Below are positions 50,272 to 60,072 of a stretch of 64,000 nucleotides of DNA, one piece after another; position 1 is the stretch's first letter; the number at the start of each line of letters is the position of its first letter. The notes under the pieces were generated by a model. That model saw nothing but the letters and a program-made list of their open reading frames with translations, ran no database searches and had not been told where the DNA came from. Origin of the DNA: Alphaproteobacteria bacterium (lineage in GTDB: Bacteria; Pseudomonadota; Alphaproteobacteria; Thalassobaculales; Thalassobaculaceae). The stretch covers positions 1 to 64,000 of the forward strand of contig JANSYC010000008.1 of assembly GCA_024742605.1 (NCBI GenBank), in the 5' to 3' direction. The position numbers were made by a program, and so were the translations under genes.

Positions 50272-51960
50272 ATGGAACCGACCGGTCCCGCCGATCTGAT
50301 CGTCACCAATGGGAAGATCGCGACCCTTGATGCGAGCGACCGCGTCGCCCAGGCCCTCGCCATCAAGGGCGACAGATTCCAGGCCGTTGGCCGGGCTGAA
50401 GAAATCGAACGCCTCGCCGGGCCGGAGACCCGCCGGATCGATGCGGGCGGGAAGCTGGTGGTCCCCGGGCTGATCGACGGCCACGCCCATCTGGACCGGG
50501 AGGGTCTGAAGGAGATCCTGCCATCCCTGTCCGGCTGCCGCTCCATCGCCGACGTGCTGGACCGCATCCGGGAGATCGCAGCGCGGACGCCGAAGGGGGA
50601 ATGGATCGTCACCATGCCGATCGGTGAGCCGCCATTCTACCAGGGCGTTCCCGAGAACCTGGCGGAGGCCAGGTTTCCGACCCGCCAGGAGCTCGACACC
50701 GCCGCCCCCGACCACCCGGTCTACATCCGGCCCATCTGGGGGCACTGGCGCAACACCCTGCCGCTGGTGTCGGTCGCGAACACGCTGGCTCTGGAGCGGG
50801 CCGGGATCACCCGGGACACCATGCCGCCCGCACCGTCGGTCGAGATCGGCAAGGACCCTCTGACCGGCGAGCCGAACGGGAGTCTCCGGGAGTTCATCTA
50901 CAAGCCCCTGGTCGAAAAGACCCTGATGCGCGGCATTCCCAGATTCACCCTGGACGACCGGATCGCCGGGCTGAAGCGGTCCATGGAGGTCTACAACAGC
51001 CTCGGCACCACGAGCGTGTTCGAGGGGCATGGCGTGGCCGGAGAGGTGTTCGCGGCCTATCAGCACCTGCGGGAGGAGGGACCGCTTCCGGTCCGTTCGC
51101 AGCTGATGTTCTCCCCGGCCTGGCTTGGTGTGGACGCCGAAGCCGTGCGCGATCTGCTGGTCGACTGGGGGCGCTGGCTGGCACGTCGGGGCCTCGGGGA
51201 TGCGTATCTCCGCATGGCCGGGATCTATACCGAGTCCGACTATTCCGAGGAGAACCGGTTGCGGGCCCTGTGCGGCCCCTATACGGGCTGGGCCGGCTTC
51301 AATTTCGACAGCGCGCTGCCGGAAGATGTCATGATCGAGATGATGGTCGAGGCGGCCCGGAATGGAATTCGTGTCGGGTCCTTCTCGCCCCGGATCCTGG
51401 AGCTCTACGAGCAGGTGCATCGGCGTGCGAAGATCGACGACCAGCGCTGGATCATCGAGCATATCGGCATGTTCACCGCTGACGAGATCAAGCGGGTCCG
51501 CGATCTGGGCCTGGTGCTGCAATCCTACTCGACCAAATGGATCGAGCAGGACGGAGAGGCCCTGCGGGTGCAGCTCGGCGAGGACCGGGTCGGTCAGGTC
51601 CTGCCACTGCGGGATCTGGTGGATGCGGGGGTGCACGTCTCGCTCGCCACCGACAACGTGCCGCCGAGCCTGTTCGTGCCGATCGGACACGCGGTCTCGC
51701 GTCTGACCGAGCAGGGCCGGGTCCTGGGGCCGGATCAGAAACTCTCGCGCATGGAGGCATTGGCCGCCGCGAGCCGCGAGGGAGCCTGGCTGAGTTTCGA
51801 GGAAGACGAGAAGGGCACCATCGAGCCTGGGAAGCTGGCCGATCTTGCCGTCCTGTCGGAGGACCTGCTGGAGGCCGACGAGGCGCGGATACCCGGCATC
51901 GTCTCGGATCTGACCGTCACCGGCGGCCGGGTGGTGTTCGACCGGGACGCGGTCGGGTAG
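50272..51960 (+). CDS. YtcJ-like amidohydrolase
   Basis: A ~562-residue metal-dependent amidohydrolase (amidohydrolase 3 group). DLIVTNGKIATLDASDR begins the beta-sandwich; VPGLIDGHAHLDREG holds HxH; EGHGVAGEVF, IIEHIGMFTADEIKRV and SLATDNVPPSLF supply further ligands including the Asp. ATG 50272 with GGAG nine bases upstream is chosen over ATG 50254. It cleaves an amide or ester whose identity is not deducible. It lies 77 bp after the MDR gene and may still be in the operon. Confidence 0.85.
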   Translation: MEPTGPADLIVTNGKIATLDASDRVAQALAIKGDRFQAVGRAEEIERLAGPETRRIDAGGKLVVPGLIDGHAHLDREGLKEILPSLSGCRSIADVLDRIREIAARTPKGEWIVTMPIGEPPFYQGVPENLAEARFPTRQELDTAAPDHPVYIRPIWGHWRNTLPLVSVANTLALERAGITRDTMPPAPSVEIGKDPLTGEPNGSLREFIYKPLVEKTLMRGIPRFTLDDRIAGLKRSMEVYNSLGTTSVFEGHGVAGEVFAAYQHLREEGPLPVRSQLMFSPAWLGVDAEAVRDLLVDWGRWLARRGLGDAYLRMAGIYTESDYSEENRLRALCGPYTGWAGFNFDSALPEDVMIEMMVEAARNGIRVGSFSPRILELYEQVHRRAKIDDQRWIIEHIGMFTADEIKRVRDLGLVLQSYSTKWIEQDGEALRVQLGEDRVGQVLPLRDLVDAGVHVSLATDNVPPSLFVPIGHAVSRLTEQGRVLGPDQKLSRMEALAAASREGAWLSFEEDEKGTIEPGKLADLAVLSEDLLEADEARIPGIVSDLTVTGGRVVFDRDAVG

Positions 51961-51963
51961 CGG

Positions 51964-53457
51964 TCAGGTCGTCAGCGTCCGGCGCACGGCGTCGCGCCAG
52001 CCCGCCAGCTTGGCGTCGCGCGCCGCCGTCGGCATGGTGGGTTCGAACCGGCGGTCGAGCCGCCACTGTCTGGCGAATCCCTCCTGATCCGGCCAGACCC
52101 CGGCCTTCGAACCGGCCAGCCACGCGGCCCCGAGCGCCGTGGTCTCCAGCACCACCGGGCGGTCGGCGGGGGCGGCCAGAATGTCGGTCAGACGCTGCAT
52201 CATCCAGTCATTGGCGACCATGCCGCCATCGACCCGCAGGACCATGTTCGCCTCGCCGATTCCGGTGCTGTCGGCGCGCATGGCGTCGACCAGATCGGCG
52301 GTCTGATAGCAGACCGATTCCAGGGCCGCCTTGGCGAGTTCCTTCGGCCCGGTGCCGCGGGTCAGGCCGAACAGGGCGCCGCGCGCATTCGGGTCCCAGT
52401 GCGGCGCGCCCAGGCCGGTGAAGGCGGGAACCAGATAGACGTCCTGTTCGGGATCGGCGTCGTCGGCCATGCGGGCGGTCTGATCGGCCCGCTCGACCAC
52501 GCCCAGCCCGTCACGCAGCCACTGGACGGCGGCGCCGGCCACGAAGATCGCCCCCTCCAGCGCATAGGTCGGCTTGCCCTCCAACCGGTAGGCGATGGTG
52601 GTCAGCAGCCGGTGCTTCGAGTGCACCCGGACGTCGCCGGTGTTGAGCAACGCGAAACAGCCGGTGCCGTAGGTCGATTTCACCATGCCCGGAGAGAAGC
52701 AGGCCTGCCCCAGGGTCGCCGCCTGCTGATCGCCCGCCACGCCCAGGATGCGCACCTCTGCGCCGAACAGCGCCCGGTCGGTGACCCCGAACTCGGCGGC
52801 GCTGTCCAGCACCTCCGGCAGCATGGCGCGCGGAATCCGCAGCATCTTCAGGATATCGTCGTCCCAGTCGTTCTTCTGGATATCGAAGAGCAGGGTGCGG
52901 CTGGCATTGGTGGCATCGGTCACGTGGCGCGTGCCGCCGGTCAGGTGCCAGATCAGGAAGCTGTCCACGGTGCCGAAAGCCAACTCCCCGGCATCGGCGC
53001 GGGCGCGGGCGCCGGGGACGGTGTCGAGAATCCAGGCGAGCTTGGTACCGGAAAAGTAGGGGTCGAGCAGCAGGCCGGTGCGCTCGGAGACCATCGCCTC
53101 GTTGCCCTCGGCCTTCAGCCCGGCACAGAACTCCGCCGTCCGCCGGTCCTGCCAGACGATGGCCCGGTGGATCGCCTCGCCGGTCTTGCGGTCCCAGACC
53201 ACGGTGGTTTCGCGCTGGTTCGTGATGCCGATCCCGGCCAGGTCGGCGGCGTTCAGTCCGGAATCCGCCAGCGCCAGCCGCACGGTGTCGACGGTGGTCC
53301 GCCACAGATCCTCGGCGTCATGTTCGACCCAGCCGGATTTGGGGAAATGCTGCGGGAACTCCTGCTGGCCGGTGCCGCGCACCGAAAACCGGTCGTCGAA
53401 CACGATGGCCCGTGTGGATGTGGTTCCCTGATCGATCGCCAGGACATAGCCGCTCAT
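51964..53457 (-). CDS. glpK: Glycerol kinase
   Basis: A 497-residue FGGY kinase making glycerol 3-phosphate. Family landmarks: [76 protein letters not shown], and [20 protein letters not shown]. Full length. It lies 84 bp downstream of glpD on the same strand; together they convert glycerol to dihydroxyacetone phosphate. No glycerol facilitator is nearby. Confidence 0.97.
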   Translation of the reverse strand: MSGYVLAIDQGTTSTRAIVFDDRFSVRGTGQQEFPQHFPKSGWVEHDAEDLWRTTVDTVRLALADSGLNAADLAGIGITNQRETTVVWDRKTGEAIHRAIVWQDRRTAEFCAGLKAEGNEAMVSERTGLLLDPYFSGTKLAWILDTVPGARARADAGELAFGTVDSFLIWHLTGGTRHVTDATNASRTLLFDIQKNDWDDDILKMLRIPRAMLPEVLDSAAEFGVTDRALFGAEVRILGVAGDQQAATLGQACFSPGMVKSTYGTGCFALLNTGDVRVHSKHRLLTTIAYRLEGKPTYALEGAIFVAGAAVQWLRDGLGVVERADQTARMADDADPEQDVYLVPAFTGLGAPHWDPNARGALFGLTRGTGPKELAKAALESVCYQTADLVDAMRADSTGIGEANMVLRVDGGMVANDWMMQRLTDILAAPADRPVVLETTALGAAWLAGSKAGVWPDQEGFARQWRLDRRFEPTMPTAARDAKLAGWRDAVRRTLTT

Positions 53458-53541
53458 GCGTTTCCCCTTCAGTGTCCGTCTTGTCTTCTTTGATCGCCCC
53501 GGCTTGCCGCGGGGTTCGAAATCGTACTCTATTCCAGCCGG

Positions 53542-55119
53542 TTATTCAGCGGCAGCGGCCCGGGTACCGATCTCCCTGTCCATGAACGCCGACAGCTTCT
53601 CCACCTGAGGCTTGCTGAGGCGTAGGCCGAGTTTGGTCCGCCGCCACAGCATGTCCTCGGCCGTCCGGGCCCATTCGTGAGCCATGCCGTAGCGCACTTC
53701 CGCTTCGGTCAGGTCGTGACCGAACAGCTCCCCGAGATCGGCCATCGACTTGGCGTCGCCCAGGATCCCCCGCGCCTTGGTCCCGTAGAGTCGGGTCAGC
53801 CTGCGGGCGTGCGCCTCGCTCAGGAATGGATAATCCGCGGCGAGTTGCCGGGCGTGGTCACCGTGCCCGGTCACTGGAAAATCACCGCCGGGCAACGGCG
53901 CGGAGGCCGTCCAGGCCGCGCCCTTTCGGCCGAGATTGGCTTCGATCTTCTCCAGCATCGAGCCCGCGAGCCGCCGGAAGGTGGTGATCTTGCCGCCGAA
54001 GATATTGATCAGCGGCGGGCCGTCGGTTTCCTGCTCCCGCAAGACATAGTCTCGGGTCGCCTCCTGGGCCTTGCCGGCACCGTCGTCGAACAGGGGCCGC
54101 ACGCCGGAATAGGTCCAGACCACGTCATCGGGTGTGATCGGTTCGGCGAAGTACTCGCTCGCCGCCGCGCAGAGATAACGGATTTCCTCGTCCGTGATCT
54201 TCGCCTTACTCGGATCGGCGGACCGGTCGCCGCCCTCGTAATCCTTATCGGTGGTGCCGACCAGGGTCAGGTCTTCCTCATAGGGAATCGCGAAGATGAT
54301 CCGGCCGTCGGAATTCTGGAAAATATAGCTGCGATCGTGGTCGAACAGGCGCTTCACCACGATGTGACTGCCCTGGACCAGACGCACATTTCGCGCGTCA
54401 TTCTTTCCTGCGGCGCCGTTCAGCACCCGGTCGACCCATGGGCCGGCGGCGTTCACAACCAGCCTTGCCGTGCGCGTCAGGATGTCTCCGGTGCGGGTGT
54501 CGCGCAGGGTGATCCGCCAGAGCTCACCATCACGACGCAGTCCGGTCACCTGGGTGCGGGTCAGGATCTCCGCCCCCCGATCCGCTGCATCTCGGGCGTT
54601 CAGGATCACCATGCGCACGTCGTCGACCGTGCAGTCGGAGTACTCGAACCCTCTTGTGAACAGCGGCTTCAGTGGTTTGCCCGCCTCGTCGGTGACCATG
54701 TTCAGCGTGCGGGTCGGCGGCAGCAGCTTCCGGCCCCCCAGATTGTCGTACAGGAACAGACCCAGCCGCAGCAGCCAGGCCGGACGCAGGCCCTTGTGAT
54801 GCGGCAGGATGAACCGCATCGGCCGGATGATGTGCGGCGCGTTCTTCCACAACACCTCCCGCTCCATCAGGGATTCCCGGACCAGTCGGAACTCGTAGTG
54901 TTCCAGGTAGCGCAGCCCGCCGTGGATCAGTTTGGTCGACCAGGACGAGGTGCCGCTGCCCAGATCGTTCATTTCGGCCAGAGACACGGAATACCCTCGG
55001 CCGGCCGCGTCGCGGGCGATGCCGCAGCCGTTGATGCCACCGCCGACAACGAAGATGTCGAGCGGCGTGTCGGATGACGCGGAGGAAGGAGATGGAACGG
55101 TCGTTGACTGCGGCTGCAT
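53542..55119 (-). CDS. glpD: Glycerol-3-phosphate dehydrogenase (FAD)
   Basis: A 525-residue flavoprotein feeding electrons from glycerol 3-phosphate to quinone at the inner membrane. FVVGGGINGCGIARDAAGRG is the FAD loop; SSWSTKLIHGGLRYLEHYEF, TQVTGLRRDGE, GPWVDRVLNG and WTYSGVRPLFDDG are GlpD-typical. ATG 55119 (MQPQSTTV) follows AAGGCGG; the longer frame to 55281 is unconserved. Operon with glpK. Confidence 0.95.
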   Translation of the reverse strand: MQPQSTTVPSPSSASSDTPLDIFVVGGGINGCGIARDAAGRGYSVSLAEMNDLGSGTSSWSTKLIHGGLRYLEHYEFRLVRESLMEREVLWKNAPHIIRPMRFILPHHKGLRPAWLLRLGLFLYDNLGGRKLLPPTRTLNMVTDEAGKPLKPLFTRGFEYSDCTVDDVRMVILNARDAADRGAEILTRTQVTGLRRDGELWRITLRDTRTGDILTRTARLVVNAAGPWVDRVLNGAAGKNDARNVRLVQGSHIVVKRLFDHDRSYIFQNSDGRIIFAIPYEEDLTLVGTTDKDYEGGDRSADPSKAKITDEEIRYLCAAASEYFAEPITPDDVVWTYSGVRPLFDDGAGKAQEATRDYVLREQETDGPPLINIFGGKITTFRRLAGSMLEKIEANLGRKGAAWTASAPLPGGDFPVTGHGDHARQLAADYPFLSEAHARRLTRLYGTKARGILGDAKSMADLGELFGHDLTEAEVRYGMAHEWARTAEDMLWRRTKLGLRLSKPQVEKLSAFMDREIGTRAAAAE

Positions 55120-55343
55120 GGTCCGCCTTTCGATCGTTGGTCCGTTGCGCGCGCCGAAAGGACAAATCGAACCGAATCTCGGAGAAAGACTCAGGTAAAC
55201 GCAAAGAATTGCTCCGGCGATGGAAGCCGGACAGCACGCGATGTCAGGGTAACAAGATGTGGCGCTCAGGTGAAATCGCAACCGCTGCGGTGCAACATTA
55301 TGGGGCGTCCTGGGCCGGGGAGGCAGGCCGGCGGAGCCGGTGC

Positions 55344-56084
55344 CTAGCCCTTTGGAAGGGCGCTGCCGTCCAGCACAACCATGACTTCCCCTCGCGGCGG
55401 CTCCGCGAAATGATCGATCAACTCGGAGAGCGGCCCGCGGGCGGTCTGTTCGTACATTTTGGTGATCTCGAGCGAGACCGAGGCGGCGATATCTCCATAG
55501 ACATCGTGTGCATCCCGTAGAAGCTCGGGTAGGCGGTGGGGGGCTTCCATCAGCACCATGGTGCAGCGGTGGTGAGCGGCGGCGAGCAGCCAGTTTTTCC
55601 GCTGTCCGGGCTTGCGCGGCGCAAACCCAAGAAAGACGAATTTGTCCGGCGGCAGGTTCGACAGCACCAGGGCGCTGAGGACGGCGGACGGCCCGGGGAT
55701 GACCGTGACCTCGTAGCCCGCGTCCAGGACCGCCTTGATCACCCGGTAGCCGGGATCGTTGACCACCGGCATGCCCGCGTCCGAGCAGAGCGCCACGCTC
55801 TGTCCCCGCTGCAGCAGCCCGACGATGCCGCCGGCACTGGCCCGCTCGTTGTGGTCATGGCAGGCGATCAGGCGTTTTCCGGCGATCCCGAAATGGGTCA
55901 GCAGGCCGCGGGTCTTGCGGGTGTCCTCGCAGGCGATGGTGTCCACTTCCCCCAGGATCCGCAGGGCCCGGGCGGTGATGTCCTCCAGATTTCCGATCGG
56001 CGTGGCGACGAGATACAGCGTCGGGATCCCGTCCGATCCGGCAGACGGCTCGATGCGTTTGGGCGCGCTGTCCTGATCCGTCAT
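55344..56084 (-). CDS. rsmI: RsmI-like 16S rRNA methyltransferase (short)
   Basis: A 246-residue tetrapyrrole-methylase-fold enzyme matching RsmI (2'-O-methylation of C1402): LYLVATPIGNLEDITARALR, ACEDTRKTRGLLTHFGI, HDHNE, ALCSDAGMPVVNDPGYRV (Met where Thr is usual), VIPGPSAVLSALVLSNLP, and MEAPHRLPELLRD. Most RsmI proteins are ~280 residues; here the C-terminal small domain is missing although the catalytic core is complete. It starts four bases after the sulfotransferase-like gene's stop and shares its strand. Confidence 0.88.
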   Translation of the reverse strand: MTDQDSAPKRIEPSAGSDGIPTLYLVATPIGNLEDITARALRILGEVDTIACEDTRKTRGLLTHFGIAGKRLIACHDHNERASAGGIVGLLQRGQSVALCSDAGMPVVNDPGYRVIKAVLDAGYEVTVIPGPSAVLSALVLSNLPPDKFVFLGFAPRKPGQRKNWLLAAAHHRCTMVLMEAPHRLPELLRDAHDVYGDIAASVSLEITKMYEQTARGPLSELIDHFAEPPRGEVMVVLDGSALPKG

Positions 56085-56088
56085 GGCT

Positions 56089-56997
56089 CTAGGCCCCCTC
56101 GCTTTGGGCGACCGGCCAGCCGGCCTGGGCGCAGAATGCCAACTGCTCGTCCGAGAAGATCGACAGATCCCGGCCGCGCCATCGGCCGATGGTACCGGGC
56201 CGGATCACCTCCGACACGGCGGCCCGGATCCGCTCGGTCGGAATCTTCAGGCCCAGGACGTCCGCGATTTCGGTGAGTTCGCGTTCGGGAGCCTCCGTGA
56301 ACTGTTCGAAGTTCAGCGGATGAATGCGGCCGGGATAACGCTTCAGCAGGTCGTCGAGGCGCCGCTGGGTGCGGATCCAGTATTCGAGTTGGGCGGCTTC
56401 CGGTGCCGAAAAATCGGCTGGATCCAGATCGAACATCCAGGACCAGTTGCCGAGTTGGCCTTTGTTGTCGCTGAACGCCATGTCCAGCGGATGGCGGGTC
56501 ACGTAGACAAAGATTGCATGCGGCCATTTTTGCAGGATGTTTTCCGCAAAAATATGGCAGTTCGGCTCCTTGGTCATCCACCCGATCGCATTCGGGTGCC
56601 CGGCCAGACCTTCGGGTTGCCGGGTGCGGAACGGGATCAGCTCGGGGGCCGCAACCAGGATCGAGGGCGCCACGCCGTTCCGCATCACGGTCTCGAACAG
56701 CGTCAGACGCGCGGCGATCTCGGCCTCCGATGCGCCCTGTCGGACCCAGTCCGGATGTTTGAACTGTGCCGTGAAGATCAGATTGTCGTTGGCCCCGTTC
56801 AGGCAATCGCCGGGATAGTATCCGAGGCCGGCCACGGCCCCGGCAACCGCCCGGGTGCCGGAGCCGCCGAGACCGCCGATGAAGAGAATGGGGGCTTGGT
56901 TCTGCACGTCGCCCGGATAGCCCAGCCCGCCGGGTGCGTCAATGTGATCGCGCGTGGGCGGCCGGTCTTGGCTGTTCCAGCGGGGCGGGCTTCGCAC
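56089..56997 (-). CDS. Sulfotransferase-like protein
   Basis: Up to 302 residues. The PAPS 5'-phosphosulfate loop is FIGGLGGSGTRAVAGAVAG and the 3'-phosphate motif is IFVYVTRHPLDMAFSDNKGQ, as in sulfotransferase family proteins. WMFDLDPADFSAPEAAQL and the C-terminal IRPGTIGRWRGR support this. The start may be GTG 56907 (MQNQAPILFIGG), since the longer N-terminus is unconserved. Acceptor unknown. Confidence 0.8.
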   Translation of the reverse strand: MRSPPRWNSQDRPPTRDHIDAPGGLGYPGDVQNQAPILFIGGLGGSGTRAVAGAVAGLGYYPGDCLNGANDNLIFTAQFKHPDWVRQGASEAEIAARLTLFETVMRNGVAPSILVAAPELIPFRTRQPEGLAGHPNAIGWMTKEPNCHIFAENILQKWPHAIFVYVTRHPLDMAFSDNKGQLGNWSWMFDLDPADFSAPEAAQLEYWIRTQRRLDDLLKRYPGRIHPLNFEQFTEAPERELTEIADVLGLKIPTERIRAAVSEVIRPGTIGRWRGRDLSIFSDEQLAFCAQAGWPVAQSEGA

Positions 56998-57099
56998 AGA
57001 TCCTATGGCGGATCAGGATCTTTCCGATCCATGGGCGCGCGCCTATGATCCTCCTCCATTCAAGGCTGACGAAGCCGATATCCGGACAGGGGAAACGTC

Positions 57100-58050
57100 G
57101 TGAAATTCATGTATTTCGATCATTCGAGCGCCGGTGACTGGCGGCTGGGCGTGCTGAAGGGAACCGAACAGGTGGTGGATATCACCGGCGCGGTCTCGGA
57201 CCTGCCGCATCTGGACACGCGGGGGCTGATCGCCGCCGTGATCGCGCATTACGACACCGTCAAGCCGCAGATCGAGGCGGCCGTGGCCTCGGGACCCGGC
57301 ATCGCCCTCGGCGATGTGCGGGTGCGCCCGCCGGTGCCGCTGCCCCGCCAGATCGACTGCATGGCGACCAACTACATGGAGGACGGCACACTGAAGGAGC
57401 CGCCCCTGATCAATGCGTTCCATAAGTCCGCCAGCGCCGTCATCGGAACCCAGGACACCATGGTGCTTCCGGATGTGCCGGCCGGTGTGTTCGAGGGCGA
57501 GGCGGAGATGGCGATCGTGATCGGCAAGCACGCCAGCCATGTGCCCGCCGCCGAGGCCATGGATTACGTCTTCGGCTATATGAACTTCATCGACGGCTCG
57601 GCCCGGGATCTGCCGCCGGCGGGGAACACCTTCTTCCAGGTGAAATCCCGCGACACCTTCGCGCCGATCGGCCCCTACCTGGTGACCGCCGACGAGATTG
57701 CCGATCCCCACAATCTGCAGGTGCGGCTGACCGTGAACGGCACCGTGATGCAGAACTTCAACACCTCCGACATGGCCCACAAGATCCCGCGCTGCATCGA
57801 ATGGCTCAGCTCGATCCACGCTCTGGAGCCCGGCGACATCGTCGCCACCGGTACCAACCACCGCGGGCTGAACCCGTTCATGGACGGCGATGTGATCGAG
57901 CACAGTGTCGAGGGTCTGGGCACCCTGGTGGCCAAGATCTCCGACCCGCTGAAGCGGGGCTGGGATCGGATCACCCGGCTTCAGCACAGGGAAAGCGGCA
58001 AGCCGGGCCCCTACACACCGCAGTTGACTGGGAAATACGCGAAGAGCTGA
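57100..58050 (+). CDS. Fumarylacetoacetate hydrolase-family protein
   Basis: A 316-residue FAH-fold enzyme: FHKSASAVIGTQDTMVLP, VFEGEAEMAIVIGKHAS with the metal-binding Glu pair, YVFGYMNFIDGSARDLP, the VKSRDTFAPIGPYLVTADEI Asp/Lys site, and LEPGDIVATGTNHRG. GTG 57100 follows ACAGGGG. Enzymes of this family hydrolyse or hydrate acylpyruvates or 2-keto acids in aromatic and sugar-acid degradation. Divergent from the sulfotransferase, monocistronic. Confidence 0.9.
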   Translation: MKFMYFDHSSAGDWRLGVLKGTEQVVDITGAVSDLPHLDTRGLIAAVIAHYDTVKPQIEAAVASGPGIALGDVRVRPPVPLPRQIDCMATNYMEDGTLKEPPLINAFHKSASAVIGTQDTMVLPDVPAGVFEGEAEMAIVIGKHASHVPAAEAMDYVFGYMNFIDGSARDLPPAGNTFFQVKSRDTFAPIGPYLVTADEIADPHNLQVRLTVNGTVMQNFNTSDMAHKIPRCIEWLSSIHALEPGDIVATGTNHRGLNPFMDGDVIEHSVEGLGTLVAKISDPLKRGWDRITRLQHRESGKPGPYTPQLTGKYAKS

Positions 58051-58196
58051 GCCCCTCGGCGATTCGGACCCTGCTGTGCGCGGTCGGCTCCGGCCGCGCG
58101 CCCGGATTTCCGGGCCGGGCCGATGGGGCATCGGCTTGAGCGCGGGCGGGTGATAGCGTGGTCCTCTCGCTTCACCGACCCGGAAACGCCCCGCAT

Positions 58197-60068
58197 ATGG
58201 CCGTTCAGCCCGTGCTCTCGTCCCCCTCGGCCCTTCCGGCGGCGCCCGTGGCCGCGCCCGAAAGCCCGACCGAGGCCCTGCACCGGGTGTTCGGGTTCTC
58301 GGCCTTCCGGCCCGGACAGGCCGAGGTTGTGGAGGCGGTGCTGGCGGGGCGGGACACGCTGGCCGTCATGCCGACCGGGGCCGGAAAGTCGCTGTGCTAC
58401 CAGCTGCCCGCCGTGGTCGAGGACCGCTCGCTCACCATCGTCGTCTCGCCGCTGATCGCCCTGATGGACGATCAGGTGAAGGGTCTGCGGCTGCAGGATG
58501 TGGCCGCCGCCGCCATGCATTCGGGCCAGGAAAGGGAGATCAATGCCGCCGCCTTCCGGGCCGCCATCGCGGGCGAGCTGCGATTGCTCTATGTCTCGCC
58601 GGAACGCCTGCTGCTGGACGGGATTCTGGACGGGCTGGCGCGGGCGCCGGTCCGCCGGATCGTGGTGGACGAGGCCCATTGCATCAGCCAGTGGGGGTTC
58701 AGCTTTCGGCCGGAATATCTGGGCCTGCCGCGCCTGCGGGAGGCGTTCCCGGACGCCGCCTTCGCCGCCTTCACCGCGACCGCCGACCAGGCCACCCGCG
58801 ACGAGATCGTCGACCGGCTGCTGGGTCCGGAGGCGGCGGTGTTCGTGTTCGGCTTCGACCGGCCGAACATCGAGTTGCGGATCATGGAGAAATCCCAGCC
58901 GAAGAAACAGCTCCTGGCCTTCCTGGACGGCCGTAAGGGTCAGAGCGGCATCGTCTACTGCCTGTCGCGCAAGATGGTCGACGAGACCGCCCGCGCCCTG
59001 CAGGCCGAGGGGTACTCCGCCATCCCCTATCACGCCGGCATGAGCCAGGAGATCCGGGCCGCCAACCAGGACCGGTTCGCGACCGAGAGCGGAATCATCA
59101 TGGTGGCGACCATCGCGTTCGGCATGGGGATCGACAAGCCCGACGTGCGCTTCGTCTTCCACACCGACGTGCCCGGCTCGCTGGAGGCCTATTATCAGGA
59201 GATCGGGCGGGCCGGACGGGACGGAGAGCCCGCGACCGCCCAGATGCTGTACGGCATGGAAGACATCCGGACCCGCCGCCGCTTCATCGAGGAGAGCGGG
59301 GCCGAGGCGGACAAACGCCGGATCGACCACCGGCGGCTGAACGCGCTGCTCGGGCTGTGCGAGACCACCGAATGCCGCCGCCGCTCCCTGCTGGCCGCGT
59401 TTGGGGAGCCGCGCGCGGCAGATTGCGGGAACTGCGATGTCTGCCGGGAGCCGCCCGAGGTGATCGACGGCACCGAGCCGGCGCAGAAGATCATGTCGGC
59501 GATCCTGCGCACCGGCTGCCGGTTCGGCGCCGGACACATCGTCGACATCGTGACCGGGGCGGAGACCGAGACGATCAAGCGCTACGGGCATGAGTCGCTG
59601 CCGACCTTCGGGGTCGGACCGGAGTTCAAGAAGGACGGCTGGCGCTCGATCGTCCGGCAATTGGTGGCGATGGGGATTCTGGATCTGGATCTTGACGGCT
59701 GGGGCGCTCTGCGGCCGACCGAGCGCGGCCGGCTGGTGCTGAAGGCGGAGGAGCGGATCACCGTCCGCAAGCCTGTGCTGCGCAGGACCCGGGCCTCGGG
59801 CGGCACGTCGGCCCCGCATCCCCATGCCGATGACGCCGACGCCGCGCTGCTGGCCCGGCTGAAGGAGCTGCGGCTGCGCATTGCCAAGGAGAATTCGGTG
59901 CCCGCCTATGTGGTGTTCAACGACCGCAGCCTGATCGAGATGGCCGCGCGACACCCGACCTCAATCGCGGAGCTCGGCACGGTTCATGGTGTCGGCGCCT
60001 CCAAGCTCGAGAAGTTCGGCGACCGGTTTCTGGCGGTTCTGTGCGATCAGGCGGGGGCTGCCGACTAG
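58197..60068 (+). CDS. recQ: ATP-dependent DNA helicase RecQ
   Basis: A ~623-residue 3'-5' helicase. FGFSAFRPGQAEVVEAVLAG, Walker A AVMPTGAGKSLCYQLPA, DEAH-box VVDEAHCISQWGFSFRPEYL, and GMGIDKPDVRFVFHTD; the Zn-binding Cys cluster is CETTECRRRSLLAAFG to CGNCDVC. An RQC winged helix and a C-terminal HRDC domain (LLARLKELRLRIAKENSVPA) complete it. ATG 58197 is preferred over GTG 58158. Restarts stalled forks and suppresses illegitimate recombination. Confidence 0.95.
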   Translation: MAVQPVLSSPSALPAAPVAAPESPTEALHRVFGFSAFRPGQAEVVEAVLAGRDTLAVMPTGAGKSLCYQLPAVVEDRSLTIVVSPLIALMDDQVKGLRLQDVAAAAMHSGQEREINAAAFRAAIAGELRLLYVSPERLLLDGILDGLARAPVRRIVVDEAHCISQWGFSFRPEYLGLPRLREAFPDAAFAAFTATADQATRDEIVDRLLGPEAAVFVFGFDRPNIELRIMEKSQPKKQLLAFLDGRKGQSGIVYCLSRKMVDETARALQAEGYSAIPYHAGMSQEIRAANQDRFATESGIIMVATIAFGMGIDKPDVRFVFHTDVPGSLEAYYQEIGRAGRDGEPATAQMLYGMEDIRTRRRFIEESGAEADKRRIDHRRLNALLGLCETTECRRRSLLAAFGEPRAADCGNCDVCREPPEVIDGTEPAQKIMSAILRTGCRFGAGHIVDIVTGAETETIKRYGHESLPTFGVGPEFKKDGWRSIVRQLVAMGILDLDLDGWGALRPTERGRLVLKAEERITVRKPVLRRTRASGGTSAPHPHADDADAALLARLKELRLRIAKENSVPAYVVFNDRSLIEMAARHPTSIAELGTVHGVGASKLEKFGDRFLAVLCDQAGAAD

Positions 60069-60072
60069 CGGC

